A stretch of DNA of 38,386 nt from Caulobacteraceae bacterium UBA5005 (GTDB lineage Bacteria; Pseudomonadota; Alphaproteobacteria; Caulobacterales; Caulobacteraceae), in the NCBI GenBank assembly GCA_002398405.1, contig DGYN01000051.1, positions 567 to 38,952 on the forward strand, in the 5' to 3' direction. The notes under the pieces are model-generated. The model did not search any database. It saw only the letters and a program-made list of their open reading frames with translations, and was not told the origin of the DNA. Shown here in pieces: positions 6,564-14,428 of this stretch. The stretch's first letter is position 1; each line of letters opens with the position of its first letter. Position numbers and translations under genes: made by a program.

Positions 6564-8204
6564 CTAGGCCGTCGCCGCCTTCTTTCCCTTTTCCATGGCG
6601 ATGATCGCCAGCGCGATCACGACGCCCAGAAGGGCGCCCACGGCAAGCCCAAGGTACCAGTCAATCGCCAGGGCCCGGGCCAGGAAGGCGCCCGGCATGC
6701 CGAAGCCGCCGGCGAAATAGACGCAGAACTTGCCAATCCCCATCGGCGCGGGCGGCGTGGCCTCGGCGTTTTCCATGTCGTGCTTCACCGTGAAGCGCGA
6801 GAAGAAGAAGCAGGCCATGGCCAGGGGCAGGATCGCCGAGGACCACAGCGCCGCCGCCCTGATACCCGAAGCGAGGCCCGCGCCGCAGGTCGCCTTGGCC
6901 GCGTCGGCGGCAGTCTTACAGCTCTGCAGGTCGAGACCATCGGGCGCGAGTGCGCGGTTGGCGAAGGCGTCGGAGACCATGCCAAAGGCCGTGGGCCCAA
7001 CGCCCAGGCCGACCATGTTGATGACGAACAGAAGCACCGCGGCCGAGAGCGCCCGCATGGCCGGCGGCACCATGCTCTGCACCCCGCCATAGACCGGGCC
7101 CCACCACACACCGACCCCAATGTTGGGAATGATCAGGGCGGCAAAAGCCAGCGGCAGGTTGCTGGTGCTGTAGGCGAAGGTCAGCATCGGAATGCTGAGG
7201 ATCGGGAACAGGGTCGGCACAATGGCGAAGTTGCGGACATTCTTGGCGCCGAACTTGTCGGCCAGAAGGCCGCCCAGCCAGGCGCCGAAGGCGCCGCCAA
7301 ACCCGGCCAGGACGCCGAGCACGGTGGAGATGAAGCCGTAGGGCGGAACTCCCGGCGTCGGTTCAATGCCGAACTGCCGGGCAAGCTCAATGAGCGCCGG
7401 GGTGTGATTGCGCAGGAAGAAGGGCGCGTTGAACTGGCCGTGGGCGTAGGAGACGCAGGACACGAAGGCGCCGCCGAAGGCGAACAGCCAGAAGGTTGGG
7501 CGCTTTTCCAGAGCCGCCATGACCCTCGTCATCGGAATATGGTCGGCGGCGTTGGCCTTGGCCCGGACGTCCTTGGAAAGCTGGCTCCTGGGCTCCTTGA
7601 GGGTCACGATCGCCAGAACGGCGAACAGCAGGCCCGGCAGGCCCGCGACATAGAAGGCGACGCGCCAGCCGTAGTTCTCGGCGATGATGCCGCCGAGCGC
7701 CATGCCCAGCAAAGTCCCGATGGAGATCCCCATTGAATAGATGCCCAGCGCCGCGGCGCGGCGTTCCTTCGGGAAATAATCAGCCAGAAGGGAGTGGGCC
7801 GTGGGTGAGCAGCCTGCCTCGCCGATGCCGACCCCAGCCCTGGCCAGGGCCAGGGGGATGTAGCTGCGCGCCATGCCGGAAATGACCGTGAAGCCGCTCC
7901 AGATCGCCAGGCACACACCCATGATCCAGGGCCGGTTTCCCTTGTCCGCCAAGCGGGCGATCGGCAGGCCGATGATGGTGTAGAGGGCGGCGAAGAAGAT
8001 GCCGCCCAGGGCGCCGATCTGAGTATCGGAGAGCTTGAGGTCCGCCTTAATAGCCTCGCCGATGGTGGTGATGATCTGCCGATCTAGGAAGTTCAGCGTG
8101 TAGATCACTACCAGCAGGCCGAGGGCGTACCTTCGATACCCAGCAGTGAGATCCTTGGCGCCCCCAGCGGGGTGCGGGCCTTCGTCGACGACGGCGTCCA
8201 CCAT
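6564..8204 (-). CDS. MFS transporter, spinster-like (third of a tandem trio)
   Basis: A 546-residue integral membrane protein with the 12-helix MFS pattern. Membrane helix 1 ends in the FLDR motif (YTLNFLDRQIITTIGEAIK, typical of spinster-like and related transporters), and the 2-3 loop reads LPIARLADKGNRPWIM (MFS signature A). The 'GVGIGEAGCSPTAHSLLADYF' region of helices 4-5 is also typical. It is longer than its two upstream paralogues because of an extended C-terminus with two extra hydrophobic segments (about 485-535). The start is ATG 8204 with AAGGGAAA upstream. The 153 bp before it could hold its own promoter. The substrate is unknown. Two Cys (CKTAADAAKATC) lie in the last extracytoplasmic loop. 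Confidence 0.88.
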   Translation of the reverse strand: MVDAVVDEGPHPAGGAKDLTAGYRRYALGLLVVIYTLNFLDRQIITTIGEAIKADLKLSDTQIGALGGIFFAALYTIIGLPIARLADKGNRPWIMGVCLAIWSGFTVISGMARSYIPLALARAGVGIGEAGCSPTAHSLLADYFPKERRAAALGIYSMGISIGTLLGMALGGIIAENYGWRVAFYVAGLPGLLFAVLAIVTLKEPRSQLSKDVRAKANAADHIPMTRVMAALEKRPTFWLFAFGGAFVSCVSYAHGQFNAPFFLRNHTPALIELARQFGIEPTPGVPPYGFISTVLGVLAGFGGAFGAWLGGLLADKFGAKNVRNFAIVPTLFPILSIPMLTFAYSTSNLPLAFAALIIPNIGVGVWWGPVYGGVQSMVPPAMRALSAAVLLFVINMVGLGVGPTAFGMVSDAFANRALAPDGLDLQSCKTAADAAKATCGAGLASGIRAAALWSSAILPLAMACFFFSRFTVKHDMENAEATPPAPMGIGKFCVYFAGGFGMPGAFLARALAIDWYLGLAVGALLGVVIALAIIAMEKGKKAATA

Positions 8205-8357
8205 AGCGTTTCCCTTTTGCCCGGTGACGTCCGGGCCTGTGCGGCCGCGCTCTCCCGCGGCTCGTATTTATGACTGGAAGGACCGCCCTAACCGGTCACC
8301 CTCCACTCGCGTTGCACCCTTGGCCGCGTTCTGCGCGCGGTCCCAGGGCGGCGTAAC

Positions 8358-9815
8358 CTAGGACGCGCCGATCTTATTGACCATGTCCTTGTTGAGGTAC
8401 TTGCAGCACCAGAAGAAGAACAGGCCGCCGAGCGCGTAGATCGAGGCGGTGATCAGCATCGAGGTTTCCAGGCTCGGGGCGTTGGCGACCTTACAGGCCG
8501 CGGCCTGGGCGGCTTCCAGTTTCTCGAGCGCGCCCTTGCCTTCGCAAAGCTTGCGGCTGAAGCCTTCGGCCATGCCCAGGTCAGCGATCTTGGCCTTGAA
8601 GATGAGGTCGCTGACCGCGCCGATGAACAGCGGCCCAAGCCCGTAACCGATCAGGTTGATGACGAAGAGCAGGATGGCGGTGGAGGTCGCCCGCATCCGC
8701 CCGCCGACCACGCCCTGGCCAATGGTGTATTGGGCCGCGAGGTAGCCGTATTTGATGAAGCCCCCGGCCACCAGGCCGAAGAGGACGACGTTGAGGTCCT
8801 TGGAGGTGAAGGCCAGCCAGTAGAACGGCACGCAGGCGATAAGGCCGATGCCCGGCAGCCAGGCGATGGCGCGGGGGTATTTCTTGGCCAGCTTCTCGGC
8901 CATCCACCCACAGAAGAAGGTGCCCACCGCGGAGGCCAGATAGACCGGCACATTGATCTGGATGGAGGCCTCGCCGGCGGTCAGGCCGAAGGAGCGGTTG
9001 ATATAGACCGACTGGAAGTTGGCGATGCCGTAGCCGCAGAAGGCCGCGATGGTGGTCGCCGCCGCCATGGTCCAGAAGGCGGGCTTCTTGAACAGCACCT
9101 TGAGGGTGTCGGAGAAGTTGGCGCGCTCGCCCTTGGCCGTGCCGGGCGGATCGGTATAGCCGCGAGGCGCTTCCTTGACGGTCAGCTTCAGAACGATGGC
9201 GACCAGGATGCCCGGCAGGCCCAGGATGTAGAAGGCCGCACGCCAGCCATAGGCGTCGGTGATCGGCCCGCCGATGAGGTTCGCGCCCACGGTCCCCAGG
9301 GTCACCCCCATGGCGTAGTAGCCGAGCGCGGTCGAGCGCTTGGCGGCGGGGTAATAGTCGGCGATCAGGGAGTTGGCCGGCGGGGTGCAGCCCGCCTCGC
9401 CGATGCCGACGCCGACCCGGCACATGAGCAGGATCCAGACCGCGCCGATGGTGATCGAGCCGATGGTCACTTCCTGCGCCATGCCGCAAAGGGCGGTCAT
9501 CAGCGACCAGATCGCGATACAGACCGACATGATCCAGACGCGGTGCTTGGTCTCCGCGAACCGGGCGATGGGAATGCCGACGACAGTATAGAGCGCCGCG
9601 AAGCCAAAGCCGGTGAGCAGGCCGAACATGGTGTCGGAAATTCCAAGCTCAGGCTTGATGGCCGGTCCGACGACGGAGAGCAGGCCCCGGTCGACGAAGT
9701 TCAGGATGTACACGAAGGTCAGAGCCGTCAGCACATAGCTGCGGTATGGCCGGGTGCCAAAACCGGTGATGTGGCCCTGGCCAGCGGCCTCGCCCGTGGA
9801 AGTCGCGGTTGTCAT
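8358..9815 (-). CDS. MFS transporter, spinster-like (second of a tandem trio)
   Basis: A 485-residue 12-helix MFS transporter, strongly similar along its whole length to the gene at 9925-11397 (for example AIKPELGI.DT.FGLLTG.GFA and GVGIGE.GCTPPA). It carries FVDR at the end of helix 1, MFS signature A in IPIARFAETKHRVWIM, and a periplasmic loop before helix 12 with a cysteine pair 17 residues apart (LCEGKG to ACKVA). The start is ATG 9815 behind GGTGGGA; an in-frame TTG at 9830 is less likely. It follows the upstream paralogue by 109 bp. This pair looks like a tandem duplication that has since diverged. The substrate is unknown; family members move sugars, organic acids or lipids. Confidence 0.9.
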   Translation of the reverse strand: MTTATSTGEAAGQGHITGFGTRPYRSYVLTALTFVYILNFVDRGLLSVVGPAIKPELGISDTMFGLLTGFGFAALYTVVGIPIARFAETKHRVWIMSVCIAIWSLMTALCGMAQEVTIGSITIGAVWILLMCRVGVGIGEAGCTPPANSLIADYYPAAKRSTALGYYAMGVTLGTVGANLIGGPITDAYGWRAAFYILGLPGILVAIVLKLTVKEAPRGYTDPPGTAKGERANFSDTLKVLFKKPAFWTMAAATTIAAFCGYGIANFQSVYINRSFGLTAGEASIQINVPVYLASAVGTFFCGWMAEKLAKKYPRAIAWLPGIGLIACVPFYWLAFTSKDLNVVLFGLVAGGFIKYGYLAAQYTIGQGVVGGRMRATSTAILLFVINLIGYGLGPLFIGAVSDLIFKAKIADLGMAEGFSRKLCEGKGALEKLEAAQAAACKVANAPSLETSMLITASIYALGGLFFFWCCKYLNKDMVNKIGAS

Positions 9816-9924
9816 TTCGTTTCCCACCAAGTGCGTCTGGCCGCTCTCATGGCGGCGTTAAGCCTTTCGTCCCCGTTTTCGCCATCCCGCGCAATGGCCT
9901 TCGCCAAAACCGCGACTAGAATTT

Positions 9925-11397
9925 CTAGGCGGCGGCGACGGCTCTCGCACTCGCCATATCCTTTTGCAGCCAGCGGCAGGCGACAATCAGGCCCGCGCCC
10001 GCCAGGGCATAGAGGCAGGAGGTGATGAGCATCGATTGCTGCAGGCTCTCCGGGTGGGCGATCTTGCAGACCGCCTGTTGCGCCTCGGCCAGCTTTTCGA
10101 GCGAGCCCTTGGCCTCGCACATTTTGCGCGTCAGGTCCGACTGGCCGAGCGCGTCGACCTTCAGCTTGAAGAGGATGTCGCTGACCCCCCCGATGAACAG
10201 CGGACCAAAGGTGTAGCCCAGCATGTTCTGCATGAAGATCAGGACGGCCGTCGAGGTCGCCCTGACGCGCACCGGCACAACGCCCGCCGCCACCGTATAT
10301 TGCGCCGCGATGTAGCCGTACTTCACAAAGCCGCCGACCACGAGGCCGAACAGGCACAGGCCGAAGACATCCGTCGAGAAGGCCAGCAGGTAGAAGGGCA
10401 CCGAAAGAATGAGGCCGGCGCCGGGAATCCACGCGATGGCGTTGGGGTATTTGTTGATCAGCCGCTCGGCCATCCAGCCGGTCGCCAGGGTCCCCAGGGC
10501 CGAGGCGAAATAGACCGGCACATTGACGTAGAGCCCCGCGTCCTGGGTCGAGAGACCGAAGGTGCGGTTGACGAAAATCGACTGGAAGGTGGAGATCCCG
10601 TAACCGCAGAAGGAGGCGAACGTGACCCCGATCGTGGTCGCCCAGAACGAGGGCTTGGACATCAGGATCGCCATGCCCGCCTTGAAACCGATGCTGGGGA
10701 CTTTGTTGGCGTTGGGCGGATCGGTATAGCCGCGCGGCGGTTCCTTGACCGTCAGTTTGAGGATGATGGCGACCAGGATCCCCGGAAGGCCCACGACGAC
10801 GAAGGCCGCCCGCCACCCGAAATGCTCGGCGACCGGCGCGCCGATGAGGCTGGCCGCCATGGTGCCCAGGGTCACACCCATGCCGTAGTAGCCGAGCGCC
10901 GTGGAACGCTTGGAGGGCGGGTAGTAGTCGGAGATCAGCGAGGTCGCGGGCGGCGTGCAGCCGGACTCGCCGATGCCCACGCCGATGCGGCAGGCCAGCA
11001 GAACCCAGAAGGCGCCGATCACCGCGCCGCCGATGGTGATCTCGCGCGAAAGGCCGCAAAGGGCGGTCATGATCGACCACAGGGCGACGCAGCCGCTCAT
11101 CAGCCAGACCCGGTGCTTGGCTTCGGCGATGCGCGCCACGGGAATGCCGATCAGGGTGTAGACCACGGCGAAACCGGCGCCGGTGAGGAGGCCGAAGGCG
11201 GTATCGTTGATGCCCAGTTCCGGCTTGATGGCCGGACCGACCGCGGCCAGCAGGTTCCGGTCGATGAAGTTCAGGATGTAGACGATCAGCAGGGTGCTCA
11301 GGACATAGCTTCTATAGCCCTTGCTGCCGTAGCCGGTCTCAAAGCCCTTGCCCTGTTGAGAGTCGGCGTCGCGTGCCTCTGGCGTCGTCGCGGTCAA
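9925..11397 (-). CDS. MFS transporter, spinster-like (first of a tandem trio)
   Basis: A 490-residue 12-helix transporter and the promoter-proximal member of the trio. Helix 1 ends FIDRNLLAAVGPAIKPELG, the 2-3 loop is IPVARIAEAKHRVWLM (signature A), and helices 4-5 carry GVGIGESGCTPPATS. The last extracytoplasmic loop has cysteines 17 residues apart (MCEAKG to VCKIA), as in the next gene. The start is TTG 11397, with AAGGA and GGGGG just upstream; no ATG fits the conserved N-terminus. The stop codon lies in a short palindrome (CTAGAATTTCTAG at 9916-9928). It is divergent from the GST gene, sharing a 150-bp regulatory region. The substrate is unknown. Confidence 0.9.
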   Translation of the reverse strand: MTATTPEARDADSQQGKGFETGYGSKGYRSYVLSTLLIVYILNFIDRNLLAAVGPAIKPELGINDTAFGLLTGAGFAVVYTLIGIPVARIAEAKHRVWLMSGCVALWSIMTALCGLSREITIGGAVIGAFWVLLACRIGVGIGESGCTPPATSLISDYYPPSKRSTALGYYGMGVTLGTMAASLIGAPVAEHFGWRAAFVVVGLPGILVAIILKLTVKEPPRGYTDPPNANKVPSIGFKAGMAILMSKPSFWATTIGVTFASFCGYGISTFQSIFVNRTFGLSTQDAGLYVNVPVYFASALGTLATGWMAERLINKYPNAIAWIPGAGLILSVPFYLLAFSTDVFGLCLFGLVVGGFVKYGYIAAQYTVAAGVVPVRVRATSTAVLIFMQNMLGYTFGPLFIGGVSDILFKLKVDALGQSDLTRKMCEAKGSLEKLAEAQQAVCKIAHPESLQQSMLITSCLYALAGAGLIVACRWLQKDMASARAVAAA

Positions 11398-11484
11398 ATC
11401 CTTACCCCCCTGGGAAAGCGGACTTGCGCCGCGTGTTTCCCTGCGTTTCCCTGCCGGCCCGCATAGCCGCGCGCCCTTTGTTTA

Positions 11485-11514
11485 TTGGCGACGACAGTAG
11501 CCACAGGCTAGAGC
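11485..11514 (+). promoter_or_regulatory. Candidate promoter for the GST-like gene
   Basis: TTGGCG at 11485-11490 and GCTAGAGC at 11507-11514 are separated by 16 bases. The -10-like part matches the Caulobacter consensus GCTANAWC at seven of eight positions, but the spacer is longer than the usual 10-14. It lies in the region between the divergent MFS and GST genes. Confidence 0.35.
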
Positions 11515-11548
11515 GGAGCGCCAGCCCATGGGCGATAACGAGGATGTC

Positions 11549-12181
11549 ATGCAGCTGCTAACCGGCACCAAGAACTGGTCCACCTGGTCGCTTCGGCCCT
11601 GGCTTGTGCTGGTCCGCGCGCAAATCCCCTTCGAGGAGGTGATGGTTCCGCTGCGGCTGGAGGACACGCCTGACGTCATCCGCGCGGCGGGATCGCCGTC
11701 GGGCCGGGTGCCGGTGCTGATCGATGGCGAGCTGAAGGTCTGGGATTCGCTTTCGATCTGCGAATACCTGGCCGACAAGTTCCCGGACGCCGCCCTCTGG
11801 CCGCAGGACCCCATGGCGCGGGCCGACGCCCGGTCGGCGGCCTGCGAGATGCACTCCAGCTATATGCCGCTGCGCAATCAGTGCCCGATGGACCTGAAGC
11901 TGACCACCACCCTTGAGCTGGAGGACGACACCAAGGCCAATGTCAGGCGCATCGTCGAGCTGTGGCGCGGCCTCCGCGCCCGCTACGCCAAGGACGGCCC
12001 CTTCCTGACAGGCGCGTGGTCCATCGCTGACGCCTTCTTCACGCCGGTCGCGACGCGGTTCCGCACGTATCGGGTGGACCTGGCCGGCTATGGCGACGAT
12101 GGAACGGCCAAGGCCTACGCCGACCTTCTGCTGTCGCAGGCCGAATTCCTGGAGTGGGAGCGGGGAGCCCTGGCCGAATGA
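11549..12181 (+). CDS. Glutathione S-transferase family protein
   Basis: A 210-residue GST-fold protein. The N-terminus, MQLLTGTKNWSTWSLRPWL, is the thioredoxin-like domain start of the subgroup in which serines near residues 11-14 replace the usual Tyr. The conserved cis-Pro region reads GRVPVLIDGELKVWDSLSICEYL, which is the glutathione-binding loop with the Asp-Ser pair. An all-helical C-terminal domain follows, with LTGAWSIADAFFTPV as the N-capping box. I prefer ATG 11549 (GAGG five bases upstream, N-terminus matching the family) over ATG 11528, seven codons earlier. The stop TGA overlaps the ATG of an 11-codon ORF. GST function (conjugation or reduction) is inferred from the fold; the substrate is unknown. 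Confidence 0.88.
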   Translation: MQLLTGTKNWSTWSLRPWLVLVRAQIPFEEVMVPLRLEDTPDVIRAAGSPSGRVPVLIDGELKVWDSLSICEYLADKFPDAALWPQDPMARADARSAACEMHSSYMPLRNQCPMDLKLTTTLELEDDTKANVRRIVELWRGLRARYAKDGPFLTGAWSIADAFFTPVATRFRTYRVDLAGYGDDGTAKAYADLLLSQAEFLEWERGALAE

Positions 12182-12213
12182 GAACCATCGCCCTGATCGC
12201 CGCCTCCCTGTGA
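12178..12213 (+). CDS. Candidate 11-codon ORF bridging the GST and glycosylase genes
   Basis: ATG 12178 overlaps the GST stop as ATGA, encodes MRTIALIAASL, and ends in TGA at 12211-12213, which overlaps the next gene's GTG start as GTGA. The peptide looks like the start of a signal peptide and could be the remnant of a lost gene or simply a ribosome relay. There is no direct evidence of translation. Confidence 0.3.
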   Translation: MRTIALIAASL

Positions 12214-13346
12214 AAACGGTCCCGCTGGACACGATCGCCGCGCGGCGGATCTGGCTGCGCGCCCAGCGGCTGGATGAGGCCGCGCCCTTTGGCGAGGGGC
12301 CGGGGGCGGTGGCCGCCGCCGTGGCGCACCTGGGCTATGTGCAGATAGACACCATCAACGTCATCGAGCGCTGCCATCACCACATCCTGTGGTCGCGGAT
12401 TCCCGCCTACAAGCGGTCGGACCTCGCCACCGCCCAAAGCCTCGACAAGTCGGTGTTCGAGTACTGGACCCATGCGCTGGCCTATGTGCCGGCGGCGGAC
12501 TTCCGGTTCTTCATGGACAAGATGGCGGCGATGCGGAGATCGCCCTGGACCTGGTTTCGGTCCGTCAGGAAGGCTGACACCGCCAAGGTCATGGCCCGTC
12601 TGCGGCAAGGGCCCCTGACCATGCGCGACATCGACGACGATGTCCTGGTCGAAAAGGATCACGCCTGGGCGAGCCGAAAGCCCTCCAAACACGCCCTGCA
12701 ACTGGCCTTCCATCAAGGGGCGGTGACGATCGCCGCCCGCACCGGAATGCTGAAGACTTACGATCTCACCGCCCGCCACTTTGGCTGGGAGGCGCCGCCC
12801 AAGGCCGCGAGCGAGCGGCAGCGGCTGAACTACCTGCTGGACCGCGCCCTGAGGTCCCAGGGCATCGTCAGCCTGGAGTCCATCTGCCATCTCGACGCCC
12901 GGTCCAAGCCCGCCATCCACGCCTTGATCGAGGCGCGGGTGCGGAAGAAGACCCTGGCGCCGGTCGCGGTCGAGGGCGAGGGCAGGACCCGGCATTGGGC
13001 GGCGCCGGAAACGCTGGACGCCACGCTGGAGGAAGGGGCGCAGACCCACATCCTCTCCCCCTTCGATCCCCTGATCATCCAGCGGAAGCGAACCTCGCTC
13101 ATCTTCGGCTACGACCATCTGTTCGAGGCCTATGTGCCGAAGGAAAAACGCAAACTCGGCTATTTCGCCCTGCCCGTTCTGATCGGCGATGAGATCGTCG
13201 CGGCCCTGGATCTGAAGACCGACCGCGCGGCGGGCAAGGTGCTGATCCAGCAGTGGACCTGGGTCGGGAAGGGTGACGCAAAGGCCCATAAGGGTAAGGT
13301 GGAAGAGGCGCTCGGCCGGTTCGAAGCCTTCCAGTTCGGGGGCTGA
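12210..13346 (+). CDS. YcaQ/AlkX-type DNA glycosylase (winged-helix, HTH_42 family)
   Basis: A 378-residue protein of the HTH_42 family, whose characterised members (E. coli YcaQ/AlkX, Streptomyces AlkZ) excise alkylated bases and unhook interstrand crosslinks. The catalytic QxD motif is seen as Gln45-Ile-Asp47 in LGYVQIDTINVIERCHHHILW, and the C-terminal part has the LSPFDPLIIQRKR and FGYDHLFEAYVPKEKRKLGY blocks of the family. The QxD form groups it with YcaQ/AlkX rather than the QxQ AlkZ type. The start is GTG 12210, read from the family N-terminus (ARRIWLRAQRL). There is no good Shine-Dalgarno, so translation may depend on coupling from upstream. Function is inferred from the family. Confidence 0.88.
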   Translation: MKTVPLDTIAARRIWLRAQRLDEAAPFGEGPGAVAAAVAHLGYVQIDTINVIERCHHHILWSRIPAYKRSDLATAQSLDKSVFEYWTHALAYVPAADFRFFMDKMAAMRRSPWTWFRSVRKADTAKVMARLRQGPLTMRDIDDDVLVEKDHAWASRKPSKHALQLAFHQGAVTIAARTGMLKTYDLTARHFGWEAPPKAASERQRLNYLLDRALRSQGIVSLESICHLDARSKPAIHALIEARVRKKTLAPVAVEGEGRTRHWAAPETLDATLEEGAQTHILSPFDPLIIQRKRTSLIFGYDHLFEAYVPKEKRKLGYFALPVLIGDEIVAALDLKTDRAAGKVLIQQWTWVGKGDAKAHKGKVEEALGRFEAFQFGG

Positions 13347-13383
13347 GACCGGAACATGCGCGAGTCCTTGGCGTTTTGACCCG

Positions 13384-13788
13384 ATGATCGATCACACCGG
13401 AATTGTCGTCACCGACCTGAAAACGGCGCGGACCTTCTATGACGCCATCGCCAAGCCGCTGGGCCTTGGGACCATAGACAACGGCCCGGACGCCTTCCTG
13501 TTCGGCAAGAGCGCCCAGGAGTCCATCCCCTATCTGTGGATCGGGACGCTACGGCCCTCCTATTGGGTGGAGGGGTCCAGGGCGGGGATCAACCAGATGC
13601 ACGTGGCCTTCATCGCCAAGGACAAGGCAACGGTCGACGCCTTCTATGAAGCGGCGCTCGCCGCCGGCGGCCGGGACAACGGCCCGCCGGGGCCACGGGA
13701 AGGCGCCGGCGATTACTACGGCGCCTTCGTCCTCGATCCGGACGGCAACAACATCGAAGCCTGCGTGCGGGGACCGGCGGCCGGGTAA
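13384..13788 (+). CDS. VOC family protein
   Basis: A 134-residue VOC-superfamily protein starting at ATG 13384 (MIDHTGIVVTDLKTARTFYD). The two repeats are visible at about 2-50 and 68-130. Candidate metal ligands are His4, His73 (INQMHVAFIA) and Glu126 (DPDGNNIEACV). This subgroup is often annotated as lactoylglutathione-lyase-like, but the sequence does not show which reaction it catalyses. It is not closely similar to the VOC protein at 3285-3689. It lies 37 bp after the glycosylase gene on the same strand and is probably in the same transcript. Confidence 0.85.
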   Translation: MIDHTGIVVTDLKTARTFYDAIAKPLGLGTIDNGPDAFLFGKSAQESIPYLWIGTLRPSYWVEGSRAGINQMHVAFIAKDKATVDAFYEAALAAGGRDNGPPGPREGAGDYYGAFVLDPDGNNIEACVRGPAAG

Positions 13789-13853
13789 GTCTGGTTGACA
13801 GGTGTCATCCTGAGGGTTCAACTTGGCTCACGAGCGTAATCCGCAGGGAGAGC

Positions 13854-14360
13854 ATGGGCAGGCGCAGAATCGATCTGTCGATGGGCGGCCTGGGCCGGAT
13901 GGACGGGTTTCTGCGCCGCCTCAGCGTACCCATGCTGGTCCTGTTCTATCTGGGCCTGGCGAGCGTTCCGGCCGCCCTGATCGTGGGCGGCTTGCGCACC
14001 CGGCCAGGTCCGCCAGCCTCCGCCCTAAGGGCGCCGCCTTGTCCAGAGACGACGCCGGAAGCCATCGCCGCTTCCGGAATGAAGGCGGACCGCACCTTCC
14101 AGTTCGACGGTGTCGGCTACGCCCTGCGCCAGGGCGAGGCCGCCTGCAATCTGACCCGGCCAAGGGGCAGGCGCGACCCGAACAAGTTTGTCGTGTGCCA
14201 GTTCAGCGCCCCGGTGCTGCTGGTCGTGACAACGCCGAACCAGACCCGCGCCTTTAACCTGAAGACCAAATCGGCGACGGTCTGGTTCGAGGACGGGCAA
14301 GTCCGCTGTGCGGCTGATTCCGATCTCAATGTCGGGCGCGCGCTCGCCGCCCGGCGCTAA
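13854..14360 (+). CDS. Hypothetical single-pass membrane protein
   Basis: A 168-residue protein from ATG 13854 with AGGGAG upstream. The N-terminus is basic (MGRRRIDLSMGGLGR), and residues 27-46 (MLVLFYLGLASVPAALIVGG) form one membrane helix, giving a probable N-in anchor. The remaining 120 residues would lie in the periplasm, with cysteines in PCPETTP, EAACNL, VVCQF and VRCAAD, enough for two disulfides. I do not recognise the domain. It is the last gene before a strong hairpin terminator. Confidence 0.6.
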   Translation: MGRRRIDLSMGGLGRMDGFLRRLSVPMLVLFYLGLASVPAALIVGGLRTRPGPPASALRAPPCPETTPEAIAASGMKADRTFQFDGVGYALRQGEAACNLTRPRGRRDPNKFVVCQFSAPVLLVVTTPNQTRAFNLKTKSATVWFEDGQVRCAADSDLNVGRALAARR

Positions 14361-14364
14361 GATA

Positions 14365-14406
14365 CTCACCCGTGAAACGGCCTAAGGATCCTCACCCGTG
14401 AAACGG
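14365..14406. repeat. Direct repeat CTCACCCGTGAAACGG (two copies)
   Basis: The 16-base sequence occurs at 14365-14380 and again at 14391-14406, ten bases apart. The second copy forms the core of the terminator hairpin at 14387-14418; the first copy keeps only half of it. This looks like a partial duplication of the terminator. Confidence 0.7.
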
Positions 14407-14418
14407 GGGAGGATCTTT
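14387..14418 (+). terminator. Hairpin terminator between convergent genes
   Basis: GATCCTCACCCGT (14387-14399) pairs with ACGGGGGAGGATC (14403-14415), one G-U pair, around a GAA loop and is followed by TTT. It sits 26 bp after the membrane-protein gene and 10 bp before the stop of the convergent radC, and it may act on both strands. Confidence 0.65.
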
Positions 14419-14428
14419 GCATCCCCCG

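Noticed and set aside
9964..11466. A 500-codon plus-strand open frame opposite the first MFS gene
   Set aside because: It mirrors the MFS reading frame and is rich in Arg, Gly, Asp and His with no domain; a similar shadow covers the second MFS gene, as expected from third-position GC bias.
11528..11548. Longer N-terminus of the GST-like protein
   Set aside because: ATG 11528 is possible, but the family N-terminus and the GAGG site both favour ATG 11549.
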